Positions 35,005 to 43,784 of a stretch of 64,000 nt of DNA are shown piece after piece; within the stretch, counting starts at the first letter, position 1; each line of letters starts with the position of its first letter. The translations under genes and the position numbers were made by a program. The notes below the pieces were generated by a model. It was not told the DNA's origin, made no database searches, and saw only the letters and a list, made by a program, of their open reading frames with translations. Source of the DNA: Streptomyces sp. ISL-43 (GTDB lineage Bacteria; Actinomycetota; Actinomycetes; Streptomycetales; Streptomycetaceae); assembly GCF_018614195.1 (NCBI RefSeq), contig NZ_JAGGOT010000061.1, forward strand, positions 1 through 64,000, read 5' to 3'.

Positions 35005-36054
35005 ATGAAGCCCACTCGCATCCGCTCCACCGCCGCAGCCGCCACCTCCGTCCTCGCGATGCTGGCCCTCGCCACCGCGTGCAACCGCGAGAGCCCCGGC
35101 TCGGCCGCCTCGGGCGGCGACAAGTCCGCCATCGGCATCGACCTGCCCCGCTCCGACTCCGACTTCTGGAACTCGTACGCGCAGTACGTGAAGAACGGCA
35201 TCAAGACCGATGGCATCAACGCGCTGCCGCTCAGCAACTCGCAGAACGACGTCACCAAGCTGGTCGCCAACGTGCAGGTGTTCCAGAACACGGGCGCCAA
35301 GGCCGTCGTCATGGCGCCTCAGGACACCGGCGCCGTCGCCTCCACCCTGGAGACCCTCGCGTCGAAGAAGATCCCGGTGGTCAGCGTCGACACCAGGCCC
35401 GACAAGGGCGCCGTCTACATGGTCGTCCGAGCCGACAACAGGGCGTACGGCACCAAGGCGTGCGAGTTCCTCGGCAAGCAGCTGGGCGGACAGGGCAAGG
35501 TCGCCGAGTTCCAGGGGGCCCTCGACTCCATCAACGGCCGCGACCGCTCCCAGGCGTTCGCGGAGTGCATGAAGACGAAGTTCCCGGACATCAAGGTCTT
35601 CGAGCTGCCCACCGACTGGAAGGGCGACGTGGCCTCCGCCAAACTGCAGAGCCTGCTCGCGCAGCACCCGGACCTGAACGGCATCTACCTGCAGGCGGGC
35701 GGTGTCTTCCTGCAGCCGACTCTCGCGCTGCTGGAGCAGAAGGGCCTGCTCAAGCCCGCCGGGCAGGAGGGCCACATCAGCATCGTCTCCAACGACGGCA
35801 TCCCGCAGGAGTTCGACGCCATCCGCAAGGGCCAGATCGACGCCACCGTCTCCCAGCCCGCCGACCTCTACGCCAAGTACGCGCTGTACTACGCCAAGGC
35901 CGCCGCCGAGGGCAAAACCTTCCAGCCGGGTGCGACCGACCACGGCTCCACCATCATCAAGCTGCCCAACGGCCTGGAGGACCAGCTCCCCGCTCCGCTG
36001 GTCACCAAGGACAACGTCGACGACACGACCCTGTGGGGCAACAACCTCGGCTGA
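35005..36054 (+). CDS. Ribose-type sugar-binding lipoprotein of an ABC importer
   Basis: A 349-residue periplasmic-binding-protein-like lipoprotein of the RbsB/PBP1 class (CUT2), which takes monosaccharides. The signal peptide ends in lipobox LATAC. The start ATG is fixed by an aaggaga RBS and the signal peptide. It is divergent from the fucose operon across a shared control region, so its ligand is probably L-fucose; this is inference. Downstream genes encode its two-domain ATPase and permease. Confidence 0.9.
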   Translation: MKPTRIRSTAAAATSVLAMLALATACNRESPGSAASGGDKSAIGIDLPRSDSDFWNSYAQYVKNGIKTDGINALPLSNSQNDVTKLVANVQVFQNTGAKAVVMAPQDTGAVASTLETLASKKIPVVSVDTRPDKGAVYMVVRADNRAYGTKACEFLGKQLGGQGKVAEFQGALDSINGRDRSQAFAECMKTKFPDIKVFELPTDWKGDVASAKLQSLLAQHPDLNGIYLQAGGVFLQPTLALLEQKGLLKPAGQEGHISIVSNDGIPQEFDAIRKGQIDATVSQPADLYAKYALYYAKAAAEGKTFQPGATDHGSTIIKLPNGLEDQLPAPLVTKDNVDDTTLWGNNLG

Positions 36055-36195
36055 TGACCGGCGTACGCCCGCCCCGCGCGCGGTCGGCAACGGACACCCC
36101 CCCGTCCCCCGATCGCCACCTCTCCCCGCAGCCCCGGGTGCACGCCCTACGCACCTCGGCGCCCCAGCCTCCGTACACGAAGGACGGTATCCACC

Positions 36196-37848
36196 ATGGC
36201 GGACACCGCGACCGCCCCGGCGACCGGCCCCGGCACCCCGGCCCCGGTGGCCGAGGCGACCGGCATCAGCAAGCGGTTCGGCGCGACCGTCGCGCTGCGA
36301 GACGCCCACATCTCCATCGCCCCGGGCGAGTCGCACGCCCTGGTCGGTCGCAACGGCGCCGGCAAGTCGACGCTCGTGTCCATCCTCACCGGCCTCTCGC
36401 AGCCCGACACCGGAGCGCTGCGCTTCTCGGGCGAGGCGGCCCCCGCCTTCGGCGACACCGACGCCTGGCGCTCCCGCGTCGCCTGCGTCTACCAGCGCTC
36501 CACGATCATCGGTGAGCTGACCGTCGCCGAGAACCTCTTCCTGAACCGGCAGAGCGGCGGCCCGCTGCGGCCCATCCGCTGGAAGCAGCTGCGCCGACGC
36601 GCCGAGGAGCTCCTCGGCGGGTACGGCGTCGACGTCGACCCTGCCGCCCGGGCGAGGGACCTCACCGTCGAGCAGCGGCAGTTCGTGGAAATCGCCAGGG
36701 CCCTGTCGTTCGGCGCCCGCTTCATCATCCTCGACGAGCCCACCGCGAAGCTCGACGGCCGCGGCATCGGCCGTCTCTTCGGCAAGCTCCGCGACCTGGA
36801 GCGCCAGGGTGTCGCCTTCCTCTTCATCTCCCACCACCTGCAAGAGGTGTACGACCTCTGCACCACGGTCACGGTCTACCGCGACGCGGCCCACATCCTC
36901 ACCGCGCCCGTCACCGAACTCCGCCGTCCCGCCCTGGTGGAGGCCATGACCGGCGAGTCCGCCTCCGCGGTCACCGCCGGCGCCGCACGCCCCCCGGGCA
37001 CGCGGGCAGACTCGACGGAACTCCTGGCGATCGACGGCCTGACGCTGCCCGGTGCTTTCGAGGGCGTCTCCCTCTCCGTACGCTCCGGCGAGGTCGTCGG
37101 GCTCGCCGGCGCCACCGCCAGCGGCAACGTGCAGGTGGGTGAGGCGGTCGCCGGTCTGCACCGCGCCAAGGGCGGCCGGATCTCGGTCGGCGGCAAGGCC
37201 GTGCGCACCGGCAGTGTGCCGTCCGCGCTCACCGCCGGCGTCGGTCTGGTCCCCGAGGACCGCCACCACCAGGGGCTGGTCACCAACCGCAGCGTGGCGG
37301 AGAACGCGACGCTCACCGTCACCGACCAGCTCGGCCCGTTCGGCACCGTGCTGCCCGCCCGCACCAGGACCTTCGCGCGGCGCATGATCCGGGACCTCGA
37401 CATCAAGACTCCCGGAGCCGCCACCCCGGTGTCCGCCCTTTCCGGCGGCAACCAGCAGAAGGTCGTCGTCGCCCGCGCCCTGGCCACCGATCCGCACGTC
37501 CTCGTGGCCATCCGCCCCACCAACGGTGTGGACGTCAAGTCCAAGGAGTTCCTGCTCGGCAGGATCCGGCAGGTCGCGGACGGCGGCAAGGCCGCGCTGA
37601 TCGTCTCCGACGAGCTCGACGACCTGAAGGTCTGCGACCGGGTGGTCGTCATGTTCCACGGGCGGGTGGTGGCCGAGTTCGACCAGGGATGGAAGGACGA
37701 GGACCTCGTCGCCGCCATCGAGGGCGTCGCCGGCGACCCGGCTCCCGCCACCGCGTCTCCAGCCCCCGCGTCTCCCGCCACCACGTCTCCCGCATCCGCC
37801 CCACCCGCCTCATCCGCCTCATCCGGCGCAGACGAGCACGGAAGGTAG
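36196..37848 (+). CDS. Sugar ABC transporter ATPase, two nucleotide-binding domains (RbsA-like)
   Basis: A 550-residue CUT2-type ATPase. The first domain has an intact Walker A (GRNGAGKST, about 52), signature-like LTVEQRQFVEIARAL and Walker B IILDEPTAKLD. The second domain is degenerate: its P-loop position reads GATASGNVQ, lacking the GK, and the Walker B region reads VLVAIRPTNGVD instead of LLDEPT, although SGGNQQK is kept. Loss of the second ATPase site is common in this family, so the protein is probably functional. The last 40 residues are Pro/Ala/Ser repeats. The permease start lies 2 bases after its stop. Confidence 0.9.
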   Translation: MADTATAPATGPGTPAPVAEATGISKRFGATVALRDAHISIAPGESHALVGRNGAGKSTLVSILTGLSQPDTGALRFSGEAAPAFGDTDAWRSRVACVYQRSTIIGELTVAENLFLNRQSGGPLRPIRWKQLRRRAEELLGGYGVDVDPAARARDLTVEQRQFVEIARALSFGARFIILDEPTAKLDGRGIGRLFGKLRDLERQGVAFLFISHHLQEVYDLCTTVTVYRDAAHILTAPVTELRRPALVEAMTGESASAVTAGAARPPGTRADSTELLAIDGLTLPGAFEGVSLSVRSGEVVGLAGATASGNVQVGEAVAGLHRAKGGRISVGGKAVRTGSVPSALTAGVGLVPEDRHHQGLVTNRSVAENATLTVTDQLGPFGTVLPARTRTFARRMIRDLDIKTPGAATPVSALSGGNQQKVVVARALATDPHVLVAIRPTNGVDVKSKEFLLGRIRQVADGGKAALIVSDELDDLKVCDRVVVMFHGRVVAEFDQGWKDEDLVAAIEGVAGDPAPATASPAPASPATTSPASAPPASSASSGADEHGR

Positions 37849-37850
37849 CC

Positions 37851-38894
37851 ATGTCCGCCACCACAGAACTCACCGAGCACGCACCGGGCACGGCGGCGCC
37901 GGCCGCGGCGGACACCGCCCGCCGCCGGATCGGCCTCGGGAGCTTGCGCGAACTGTCCCTGGTCCCGGCGATCCTCGTCCTGGGCCTGATCGGGTACATC
38001 GTCTCGCCGGCCTTCCTCACCGCCGACAACCTGATCGGTGTGGCTCAGCAGTCCACCGAGCTGAGCCTGCTGGTGCTCGCCACCACCTTCGTCCTGATCG
38101 CCGGCCGGATGGACCTGTCCCTGGAGTCCACCATCGGCGTGGCTCCCGTCATCGCCGTGTGGCTGATCCTGCCCGCGAGTGGGGGCCGGTTCACCGGACT
38201 CGGCCTCTTCCCCGAGTGGACGGCCGTCCCGCTCTGCCTGCTGGTCGGGGCGCTGATCGGTGCCGTCAACGGCTTCCTCATCCTCAAGCTGCGCCTCAAC
38301 GGCTTCATCGTCACCCTCGGCGCCCTGACGCTGCTGCGCGGACTGCAAGTCGCCCTCTCCGAAGGCCAGTCCATCGTCGAGCTGCCCTCGTCCTTCACCT
38401 ACCTGGGCAGGGCGTCCTGGCTGGGCGTGCCCGCCGCGATCTGGGTGTGCGCGCTGCTCTTCGCGGTCGGCGGCAGTGTGCTGGCGTGGCTCCGGCACGG
38501 CCGGGCGCTGTACGCGATCGGCGGCAATGCCGAGGCCGCCCGTACCGCGGGCATCCGCGTCGACCGCGTCGTGTGGATCGTCCTCGTCCTCGGCAGCGTG
38601 CTCGCCGCGTTCGCCGGTATACTTTATACGGGGCACTACGGCTCCATCTCCGCCACGCAGGGCAGCGGCTGGATCTTCCAGGTCTTCGCCGCGACCGTCA
38701 TCGGCGGAGTGAGCCTCAACGGCGGCAAGGGTTCCGTTTTCGGCGCCCTCACCGGCATCCTCACCCTCCAGCTCGTCGTCAACGTCATGACGCTGGCGGG
38801 CGTACCGCCCCTGTGGAACCAGTTCCTCAATGGCGCGATCATCATCGTCGCCCTGGTCATCTCCCGGTTCGCGTCCGGCGAGAAGCAGGAATAG
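37851..38894 (+). CDS. Sugar ABC transporter permease (RbsC-like)
   Basis: A 347-residue polytopic permease of the ribose/xylose type with about nine hydrophobic spans. Conserved blocks include LIAGRMDLSLESTIG, NGFIVTLGALTLLRG, YAIGGNAEAARTAGI and GSVFGALTGI. The ATG follows the ATPase stop by two bases, so they are translated together. With the binding protein and ATPase it forms a complete CUT2 importer. Codons near 38617 (ATA CTT TAT) are unusually AT-rich for this genome. Confidence 0.92.
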   Translation: MSATTELTEHAPGTAAPAAADTARRRIGLGSLRELSLVPAILVLGLIGYIVSPAFLTADNLIGVAQQSTELSLLVLATTFVLIAGRMDLSLESTIGVAPVIAVWLILPASGGRFTGLGLFPEWTAVPLCLLVGALIGAVNGFLILKLRLNGFIVTLGALTLLRGLQVALSEGQSIVELPSSFTYLGRASWLGVPAAIWVCALLFAVGGSVLAWLRHGRALYAIGGNAEAARTAGIRVDRVVWIVLVLGSVLAAFAGILYTGHYGSISATQGSGWIFQVFAATVIGGVSLNGGKGSVFGALTGILTLQLVVNVMTLAGVPPLWNQFLNGAIIIVALVISRFASGEKQE

Positions 38895-38981
38895 CCACGT
38901 CCCGCATGCGGCTGCGCAGGCCCCGGTCCGGGTCCGGCCCAGCCACCGCCCCGCACCCACCCGGCACTGAGAGGCACGTAA

Positions 38982-39683
38982 GTGGCACTGACGGACGAGG
39001 CGATCGACAAGATCAAGGCGATGATCCTCGACGGCGAACTCGCGCCCGGATCCCGCCTGCCCAAGGAGGAGATCCTCGCCGGACAACTCGGCTTGTCCCG
39101 GAATTCGCTGCGCGAGGCCGTCCGGGCGCTGACGGCCATGCGCATCCTGATCACCCGTCAGGGCGATGGGACGTACGTTTCCAGCCTGGAGCCCCATCTC
39201 CTGCTGGAGAGCCTTTCCTTCGCCGCCGATGTCTCCCAGGGCCACACGGCCCTGCAACTGGTCCAGGTACGCCGTCTGCTGGAACCGCAGGCGACCGGAC
39301 TCGCCGCTGCCCTGCTGACACCGGACGACCTACGGGAACTGCGCGACATCCTCGACAGGTCCCGGGCCGCCACCACCGTGGAGGAGTTCGTCGCCCACGA
39401 CATCGCCTTCCATCTCAGGATCGTCGAAGCCGTCGGCAACCCCGTGCTGTCGATGCTCCTGCGGGTACTCTCCACCCGCACCCAGCGCGTCCGCATCGTC
39501 CGCGGCAGCCGGACCCGTCACGCGTTGGACAACGCCCACCAGGACCACGAGCAGATCCTCCGCGCGCTCCAGTCACGCGACGCCCTGCTGGCCGCCTCCG
39601 CCGCGACCGTCCACATCACGGCCGTGGAGCAGTGGCTGGCCGCCAGTCTGAACGACGACCCGCTGCGGGCGATCGACGACTGA
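38982..39683 (+). CDS. GntR-family regulator, FadR subfamily, likely fucose-responsive
   Basis: A 233-residue GntR/FCD repressor. The winged helix shows LAPGSRLPKEEILAGQLGLSRNSLREAVRAL; the FCD effector domain shows the metal-binding HDIAFHLRIVEAVGN pattern (Asp and His) and a later His (VHITAVEQ). FCD regulators usually sense carboxylates or sugar acids, so L-fuconate or a downstream keto acid is a plausible inducer. It closes the importer operon and is the best candidate for the ATACATC/GGATGTAT sites at 34.57-34.87 kb. The start is GTG. Confidence 0.9.
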   Translation: MALTDEAIDKIKAMILDGELAPGSRLPKEEILAGQLGLSRNSLREAVRALTAMRILITRQGDGTYVSSLEPHLLLESLSFAADVSQGHTALQLVQVRRLLEPQATGLAAALLTPDDLRELRDILDRSRAATTVEEFVAHDIAFHLRIVEAVGNPVLSMLLRVLSTRTQRVRIVRGSRTRHALDNAHQDHEQILRALQSRDALLAASAATVHITAVEQWLAASLNDDPLRAIDD

Positions 39684-39735
39684 CCGCCCGGTCTTCCCTC
39701 AACCACCGCGCACCGGTGGCGCCGACACGCCGTCG

Positions 39736-40956
39736 TCACGGTGCGGGAGGGGCAGGCAGCCGGGTGGGATCGGCGATGATCTGCCGGACGGTCGACCATG
39801 CCGCGCCCAGGACCGGTCCGCGCCGCCCCAGGGCGGAGCGGCGCACCGCCTCCGGGGTCCAGGGCCGGACGGTGACGCGGGCGGCCAGTTCGGCGCGTAC
39901 CGGTGGGAGGAGCCAGTCGGCGAGTTCGGCGTAGGCGCCGCCCAGGACGAGGGCGTCCGGGTCGATCAGGTTCACCGCCGAAGTGAGGGCGAGGCCCAGG
40001 GCCCGTCCCGCCCGGTCCAGGGCGCGCAGGGTCGCGGCGTCCCCTGCGCCCGCCCGCTCGGCCAGCAGGGCCACCGGGTCGGCGACGTCCGCCAGCCCGG
40101 CCTCGCGCAGCACGGCCGCTTCGCCCGCGTACTGCTCCAGGCAGCCGCGTGCCCCGCAGGCGCAGGGGGCGCCCTCCGGGTGGACGGGCAGGTGGCCGAG
40201 TTCGCCCGCGAAGCCGCGGGCGCCCCGGAACAGCTGCCCGTCGATGACGAGGGCGGCACCGATGCCGGCCTCGGCGGAGACGTGTACGAAGGTCTGCGCG
40301 GCCTGCTCGGTGTGCCAGTACTCGGCCAGCGCCCCGAGGTTGGCCTCGTTCTCCGGATCCGGCACGGTGTCGGGGTCGGGCCAGTGGTCGGCGAGGCGGA
40401 CGGCGTGCCAGCCGAGGTTGGGCGCACGCTCGACCAGCCCGCGCGGCTCGTTCGGCACCACCCCCGGCACGGCCAGTACGCGGCCCTCGACGCGCAGCCC
40501 GAGGGCGGCGGCCCCGGACTCCGCCTCGGCGCCCAGCGCGGCGGCCTCCGCCAGCACCTGCCCGGCCGGCCGGCCCGCGTTGGCCCGCTCCACGCGACGC
40601 CAGACCCGGGGTTCACCGCGCAGGTCCACGACGCACGCGGCGAGATGGGTGACTCCGATCTCCAGGCCGAGGCCCGCGGGCCCCCGATCGTTCAGGGCCA
40701 GCGCCCGTCCGGGGCGGCCGACCCGTCCGCTGGGCGCGGTCTCCGTCTCGGTCAGAGCTCCGCGACCGATGAGCTCGTCGACCATGGAGGAGACGGCCGG
40801 CCTGGTCAGGCCCGTGTGCCCGGCGACGTCCGCCCGGGAGAGCGGGCCGTGCGCGGCGACCGCGCCGATCACCACCGCGAGGTTCTGCCGGCGCATCCCC
40901 TGCTGTGAGGCGGGCGCGGCCTCCACGCCACCGCTCGCCCTCCCGATCCCCGCCAT
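39736..40956 (-). CDS. ROK-family regulator, XylR-like
   Basis: A 406-residue ROK repressor with an N-terminal winged helix (HGPLSRADVAGHTGLTRPAVSSMVDELIGRGAL) and a sugar-kinase-like domain carrying the ROK zinc motif CACGARGCLE. Its start MAGIGRASGG lies 13 bases after the xylB stop, so it is co-transcribed with xylulokinase. XylR proteins of this type repress xylA/xylB and respond to xylose. A matching inverted repeat lies between xylB and xylA. The converging GntR gene is 52 bases away with only a small hairpin between. Confidence 0.9.
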   Translation of the reverse strand: MAGIGRASGGVEAAPASQQGMRRQNLAVVIGAVAAHGPLSRADVAGHTGLTRPAVSSMVDELIGRGALTETETAPSGRVGRPGRALALNDRGPAGLGLEIGVTHLAACVVDLRGEPRVWRRVERANAGRPAGQVLAEAAALGAEAESGAAALGLRVEGRVLAVPGVVPNEPRGLVERAPNLGWHAVRLADHWPDPDTVPDPENEANLGALAEYWHTEQAAQTFVHVSAEAGIGAALVIDGQLFRGARGFAGELGHLPVHPEGAPCACGARGCLEQYAGEAAVLREAGLADVADPVALLAERAGAGDAATLRALDRAGRALGLALTSAVNLIDPDALVLGGAYAELADWLLPPVRAELAARVTVRPWTPEAVRRSALGRRGPVLGAAWSTVRQIIADPTRLPAPPAP

Positions 40957-40969
40957 GGAGCCGACCCTC

Positions 40970-42400
40970 CTATCGTTGTGCGGGCGGGGCCTCCTGCAGG
41001 GCCCGCGCCCGCCGCAGCGTACTGGTGATCCGTTCGAGCGTGTCGTCGTCACGGGGTACGGGCTCCAGTACCCGGCCCCCGGCGGTCCGCCAGCGCCGGG
41101 CGACAGCGTCGGCGGGCTCACCCGTGAGCAGTGCGGCGGCCTGGGCGGCGGCCCCGAGCGCGACCAGTTCCCGGGCCTCGGGCACCTGAACCGCTCGGCC
41201 GGACAGCCGCAGGACGGTCCGCTGCCAGGCCCTGCCGCGGGCTCCGCCGCCGATCAGCAGCAGGGGTTCGTCGGGGGCGGGGTTCTCGCCTCCGGCGCGC
41301 AGCACGTCGTCCAGGGCAGCGAGCAGGGCTTGGGCGGCGCCGTCGTAGGCGGCCTGGAGGAGCTGTCCCGGCGTGGTGTCGTGGCGCAGGCCGTGGACCA
41401 GGCCGGACGCGTACGGGAGGTCGGGAGTGCGCTCACCGTCCAGATGGGGAAGTACCACCACCGTGCCGCCTCCCTCGACGTCCTCGCGGTCGCGGCCGAC
41501 GAGCGCGGCGAAGCGGTCGACGGCGAGGGTGCAGTTGAGCGTGCAGGCGAGCGGCAGCCAGCCGCCGAGGGCATCGGCGAAGCCGGCGACGGTCCCGCCC
41601 GGGTCGGCGGGCCGGGTGCGGCCGACGGCGTAGACGGTGCCGGAGGTGCCGAGGCTCAGCACCGGACGGCCGGGTGTGAGGCCCAGCCCGAGGGCGGCGG
41701 CCATGTTGTCACCGGTCCCGGTGGCCACCAGCGCGCCCCGGCGCAGTGGCATACCGGCTCGGACGGCGCCCGCCGGGGCGCCCGGCGGGAGGACCTGCGG
41801 CAGCAGCCCGGGGTCGAGGCCGATCCGGCCGAGGACGTCCTGGTCGTAGCCGTCCGGGCCCCACCAGCCGGTTCCCGAGGCGTCACCGCGGTCCGTCACC
41901 GCCTCACCGGTCAGCCGCTCCGTCAGGTAGTCGTGGGGAAGCCGGACGGCCGCGACGCGGTCGGCGGCGGCACGTTCGTTCGCCCGCAGCCAGGCCCATT
42001 TGGTGGCCGTGAAGGCGGCTGTCGGGACGCTTCCGGTGCGGCGGGCGAGTTCTGCCGCGCCGACGGCGGCTGTGAGCTCGGCGGCCTGCGGGGCGGAGCG
42101 GACGTCGTTCCACAGCAGCGCCGGCCGGACCGGCCGTCCGGCCGCGTTCAGGGTGACCAGGCCGTGCTGCTGGCCGGCGATCGAGACGGCGGCCGCGCGA
42201 TCCGCGCAGCCCGTCCGCGCCACCGCCTCGCCGAGCGCCCGCCACCACTGCTCGGGGTCGCTCTCCCGGCCGGCCCCCTCACTGACGGTGTGTGCGGCGC
42301 GGCCCTCGCCCACGACGGCGCCCGTGTCGATGTCGACGGCGAGGGCTTTCGTGGACTGGGTCGAGCTGTCGACACCGATCACGACACGCTGAGCAGACAT
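40970..42400 (-). CDS. xylB: Xylulokinase
   Basis: A 476-residue FGGY-family kinase, standard length. IGVDSSTQSTKALAVD is the N-terminal phosphate-binding motif, SIAGQQHGLV and LLWNDVRS are xylulokinase-type substrate blocks, and LLIGGGARGRAWQRTVLRLSG lies near the C-terminus. It phosphorylates D-xylulose made by the divergent XylA, feeding the pentose phosphate pathway. Xylose would come from alpha-xylosidase and beta-xylosidase action nearby. Confidence 0.95.
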   Translation of the reverse strand: MSAQRVVIGVDSSTQSTKALAVDIDTGAVVGEGRAAHTVSEGAGRESDPEQWWRALGEAVARTGCADRAAAVSIAGQQHGLVTLNAAGRPVRPALLWNDVRSAPQAAELTAAVGAAELARRTGSVPTAAFTATKWAWLRANERAAADRVAAVRLPHDYLTERLTGEAVTDRGDASGTGWWGPDGYDQDVLGRIGLDPGLLPQVLPPGAPAGAVRAGMPLRRGALVATGTGDNMAAALGLGLTPGRPVLSLGTSGTVYAVGRTRPADPGGTVAGFADALGGWLPLACTLNCTLAVDRFAALVGRDREDVEGGGTVVVLPHLDGERTPDLPYASGLVHGLRHDTTPGQLLQAAYDGAAQALLAALDDVLRAGGENPAPDEPLLLIGGGARGRAWQRTVLRLSGRAVQVPEARELVALGAAAQAAALLTGEPADAVARRWRTAGGRVLEPVPRDDDTLERITSTLRRARALQEAPPAQR

Positions 42401-42442
42401 GCGTTCCTCCGGTGGGGTTCCTTCTGGCGTCTCGGCATACTA

Positions 42443-42465
42443 ATTTGTTTTTCGTCATTACAAAT
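42443..42465. promoter_or_regulatory. Candidate XylR (ROK) operator between xylB and xylA
   Basis: An AT-rich inverted repeat ATTTGT-N11-ACAAAT in very GC-rich DNA, in the 93-base divergent region. It resembles known XylR operators of the TTTGTT...AACAAA type. A minus-strand TAGTAT at 42442-42437 could be the xylB -10 box, overlapping it. Confidence 0.7.
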
Positions 42466-42493
42466 AGCCCTCGGCCCAGATCCGGAGCGCCTC

Positions 42494-43666
42494 ATGACCA
42501 GCGACCCGCTCGTCCCCACCCCCGCGCACAAGTTCACCTTCGGCCTGTGGACCGTCGGCTGGCAGGGCCGGGACCCCTTCGGTGACGCCACCCGACCCGC
42601 CCTCGACCCGGTCGAGTCCGTGGAGCGGCTGGCCGCACTCGGCGCCTACGGCGTCACCTTCCACGACGACGACCTGATCCCCTTCGGCGCCGGGGACGCC
42701 GCACGCGAGCAGACGGTCAAGCGCTTTCGCACCGCCCTGGACACGGCCGGGCTGAAGGTGCCGATGGCCACCACCAACCTCTTCACCCACCCCGTGTTCA
42801 AGGACGGCGCCTTCACCGCCAACGACCGGGACGTGCGCCGGTACGCGCTGCGCAAGACGATCCGCAACATCGACCTGGCCGTGGAACTCGGCGCCTCGGT
42901 CTACGTCGCCTGGGGCGGCCGCGAGGGCGCGGAGTCGGGCGCGGCCAAGGACGTGCGCACCGCCCTCGACCGGCTGAAGGAGGCCTTCGACCTGCTGGGC
43001 GAGTACGTCGAGAACCAGGGATACGACCTGCGCTTCGCGATCGAACCCAAGCCCAACGAGCCGCGCGGCGACATCCTGCTGCCCACCATCGGCCACGCCC
43101 TGGCGTTCATCAACGAGTTGGAGCGGCCCGAGCGGGTGGGCCTCAACCCGGAGGTCGGCCACGAGCAGATGGCCGGGCTGAACTTCCCGCACGGCATCGC
43201 CCAGGCCCTCTGGCACGACAAGCTGTTCCACATCGACCTCAACGGCCAGACCGGCATCAAGTACGACCAGGACCTGCGCTTCGGTGCGGGCGACCTGCGC
43301 CAGGCCTTCTGGCTGGTCGACCTTCTGGAGTCGGCCGGCTACGACGGCCCCCGTCACTTCGACTTCAAGCCGCCGCGTACCGAGGACTCCGCCGGCGTCT
43401 GGGCCTCGGCGGCCGGCTGCATGCGCAACTACCTGCTCCTGGCGGAGCGTGCCCGCGCCTTCCGGTCCGATCCGGAGGTCCAGGCCGCGCTCGCCGCCTC
43501 CCGGCTGCCCGAACTGGCCCTCCCCACCGCCGAGGACGGCCTGGCCGGGCTACTGGCCGACCCGTCCGCCTTCGACGCGTTCGACGTCGACGCCGCCGCC
43601 CGCCGCGGCATGGCCTTCGAACAGCTGGACCAGCTCGCCCTCGAACACCTCCTCGGCGCCCGCTGA
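42494..43666 (+). CDS. xylA: Xylose isomerase
   Basis: A 390-residue class I (actinobacterial) D-xylose isomerase, matching the usual length of about 388. Signatures are KFTFGLWTVGWQGRDPFGDATR, FHDDDLIPFG (catalytic His), YVAWGGREG and IEPKPNEPRGD (metal-binding Glu). It converts D-xylose to D-xylulose in the cytoplasm. An open frame extends far upstream through antisense of xylB, but the ATG at 42494 fits the family N-terminus and lies just after the operator. A clean terminator follows. Confidence 0.97.
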   Translation: MTSDPLVPTPAHKFTFGLWTVGWQGRDPFGDATRPALDPVESVERLAALGAYGVTFHDDDLIPFGAGDAAREQTVKRFRTALDTAGLKVPMATTNLFTHPVFKDGAFTANDRDVRRYALRKTIRNIDLAVELGASVYVAWGGREGAESGAAKDVRTALDRLKEAFDLLGEYVENQGYDLRFAIEPKPNEPRGDILLPTIGHALAFINELERPERVGLNPEVGHEQMAGLNFPHGIAQALWHDKLFHIDLNGQTGIKYDQDLRFGAGDLRQAFWLVDLLESAGYDGPRHFDFKPPRTEDSAGVWASAAGCMRNYLLLAERARAFRSDPEVQAALAASRLPELALPTAEDGLAGLLADPSAFDAFDVDAAARRGMAFEQLDQLALEHLLGAR

Positions 43667-43680
43667 GCCGGTGCACCCAA

Positions 43681-43712
43681 GAGCCGGGCCGTTACGTTCC
43701 ACGGCCCGGCTC
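43681..43712. terminator. Terminator after xylA
   Basis: A perfect 12-bp stem (43681-43692 / 43701-43712) with an 8-base loop, 14 bases after the xylA stop, in the gap with the converging GH31 gene. Confidence 0.8.
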
Positions 43713-43784
43713 CGCCATGCGGGAACCGCCAGGGGGCGGTGACCGACCGACCGACCGATCGACCGCCCGACCGGCCCGGCCGGC

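Noticed and set aside
38610..38635. AT-rich patch and GTATA/TATAC inverted repeat inside the sugar permease
   Set aside because: It is in frame (ATA CTT TAT codons) in a conserved loop, and no element ends or regulatory context support a site.
39983..42493. A very long open frame running into xylA from upstream
   Set aside because: It is antisense to the ROK gene and xylB, has no family features, and xylA homologues begin at about the ATG at 42494.
43741..43772. Run of gacc/gatc tetranucleotides after the xylA terminator
   Set aside because: Short imperfect simple repeat with no palindrome or promoter feature.
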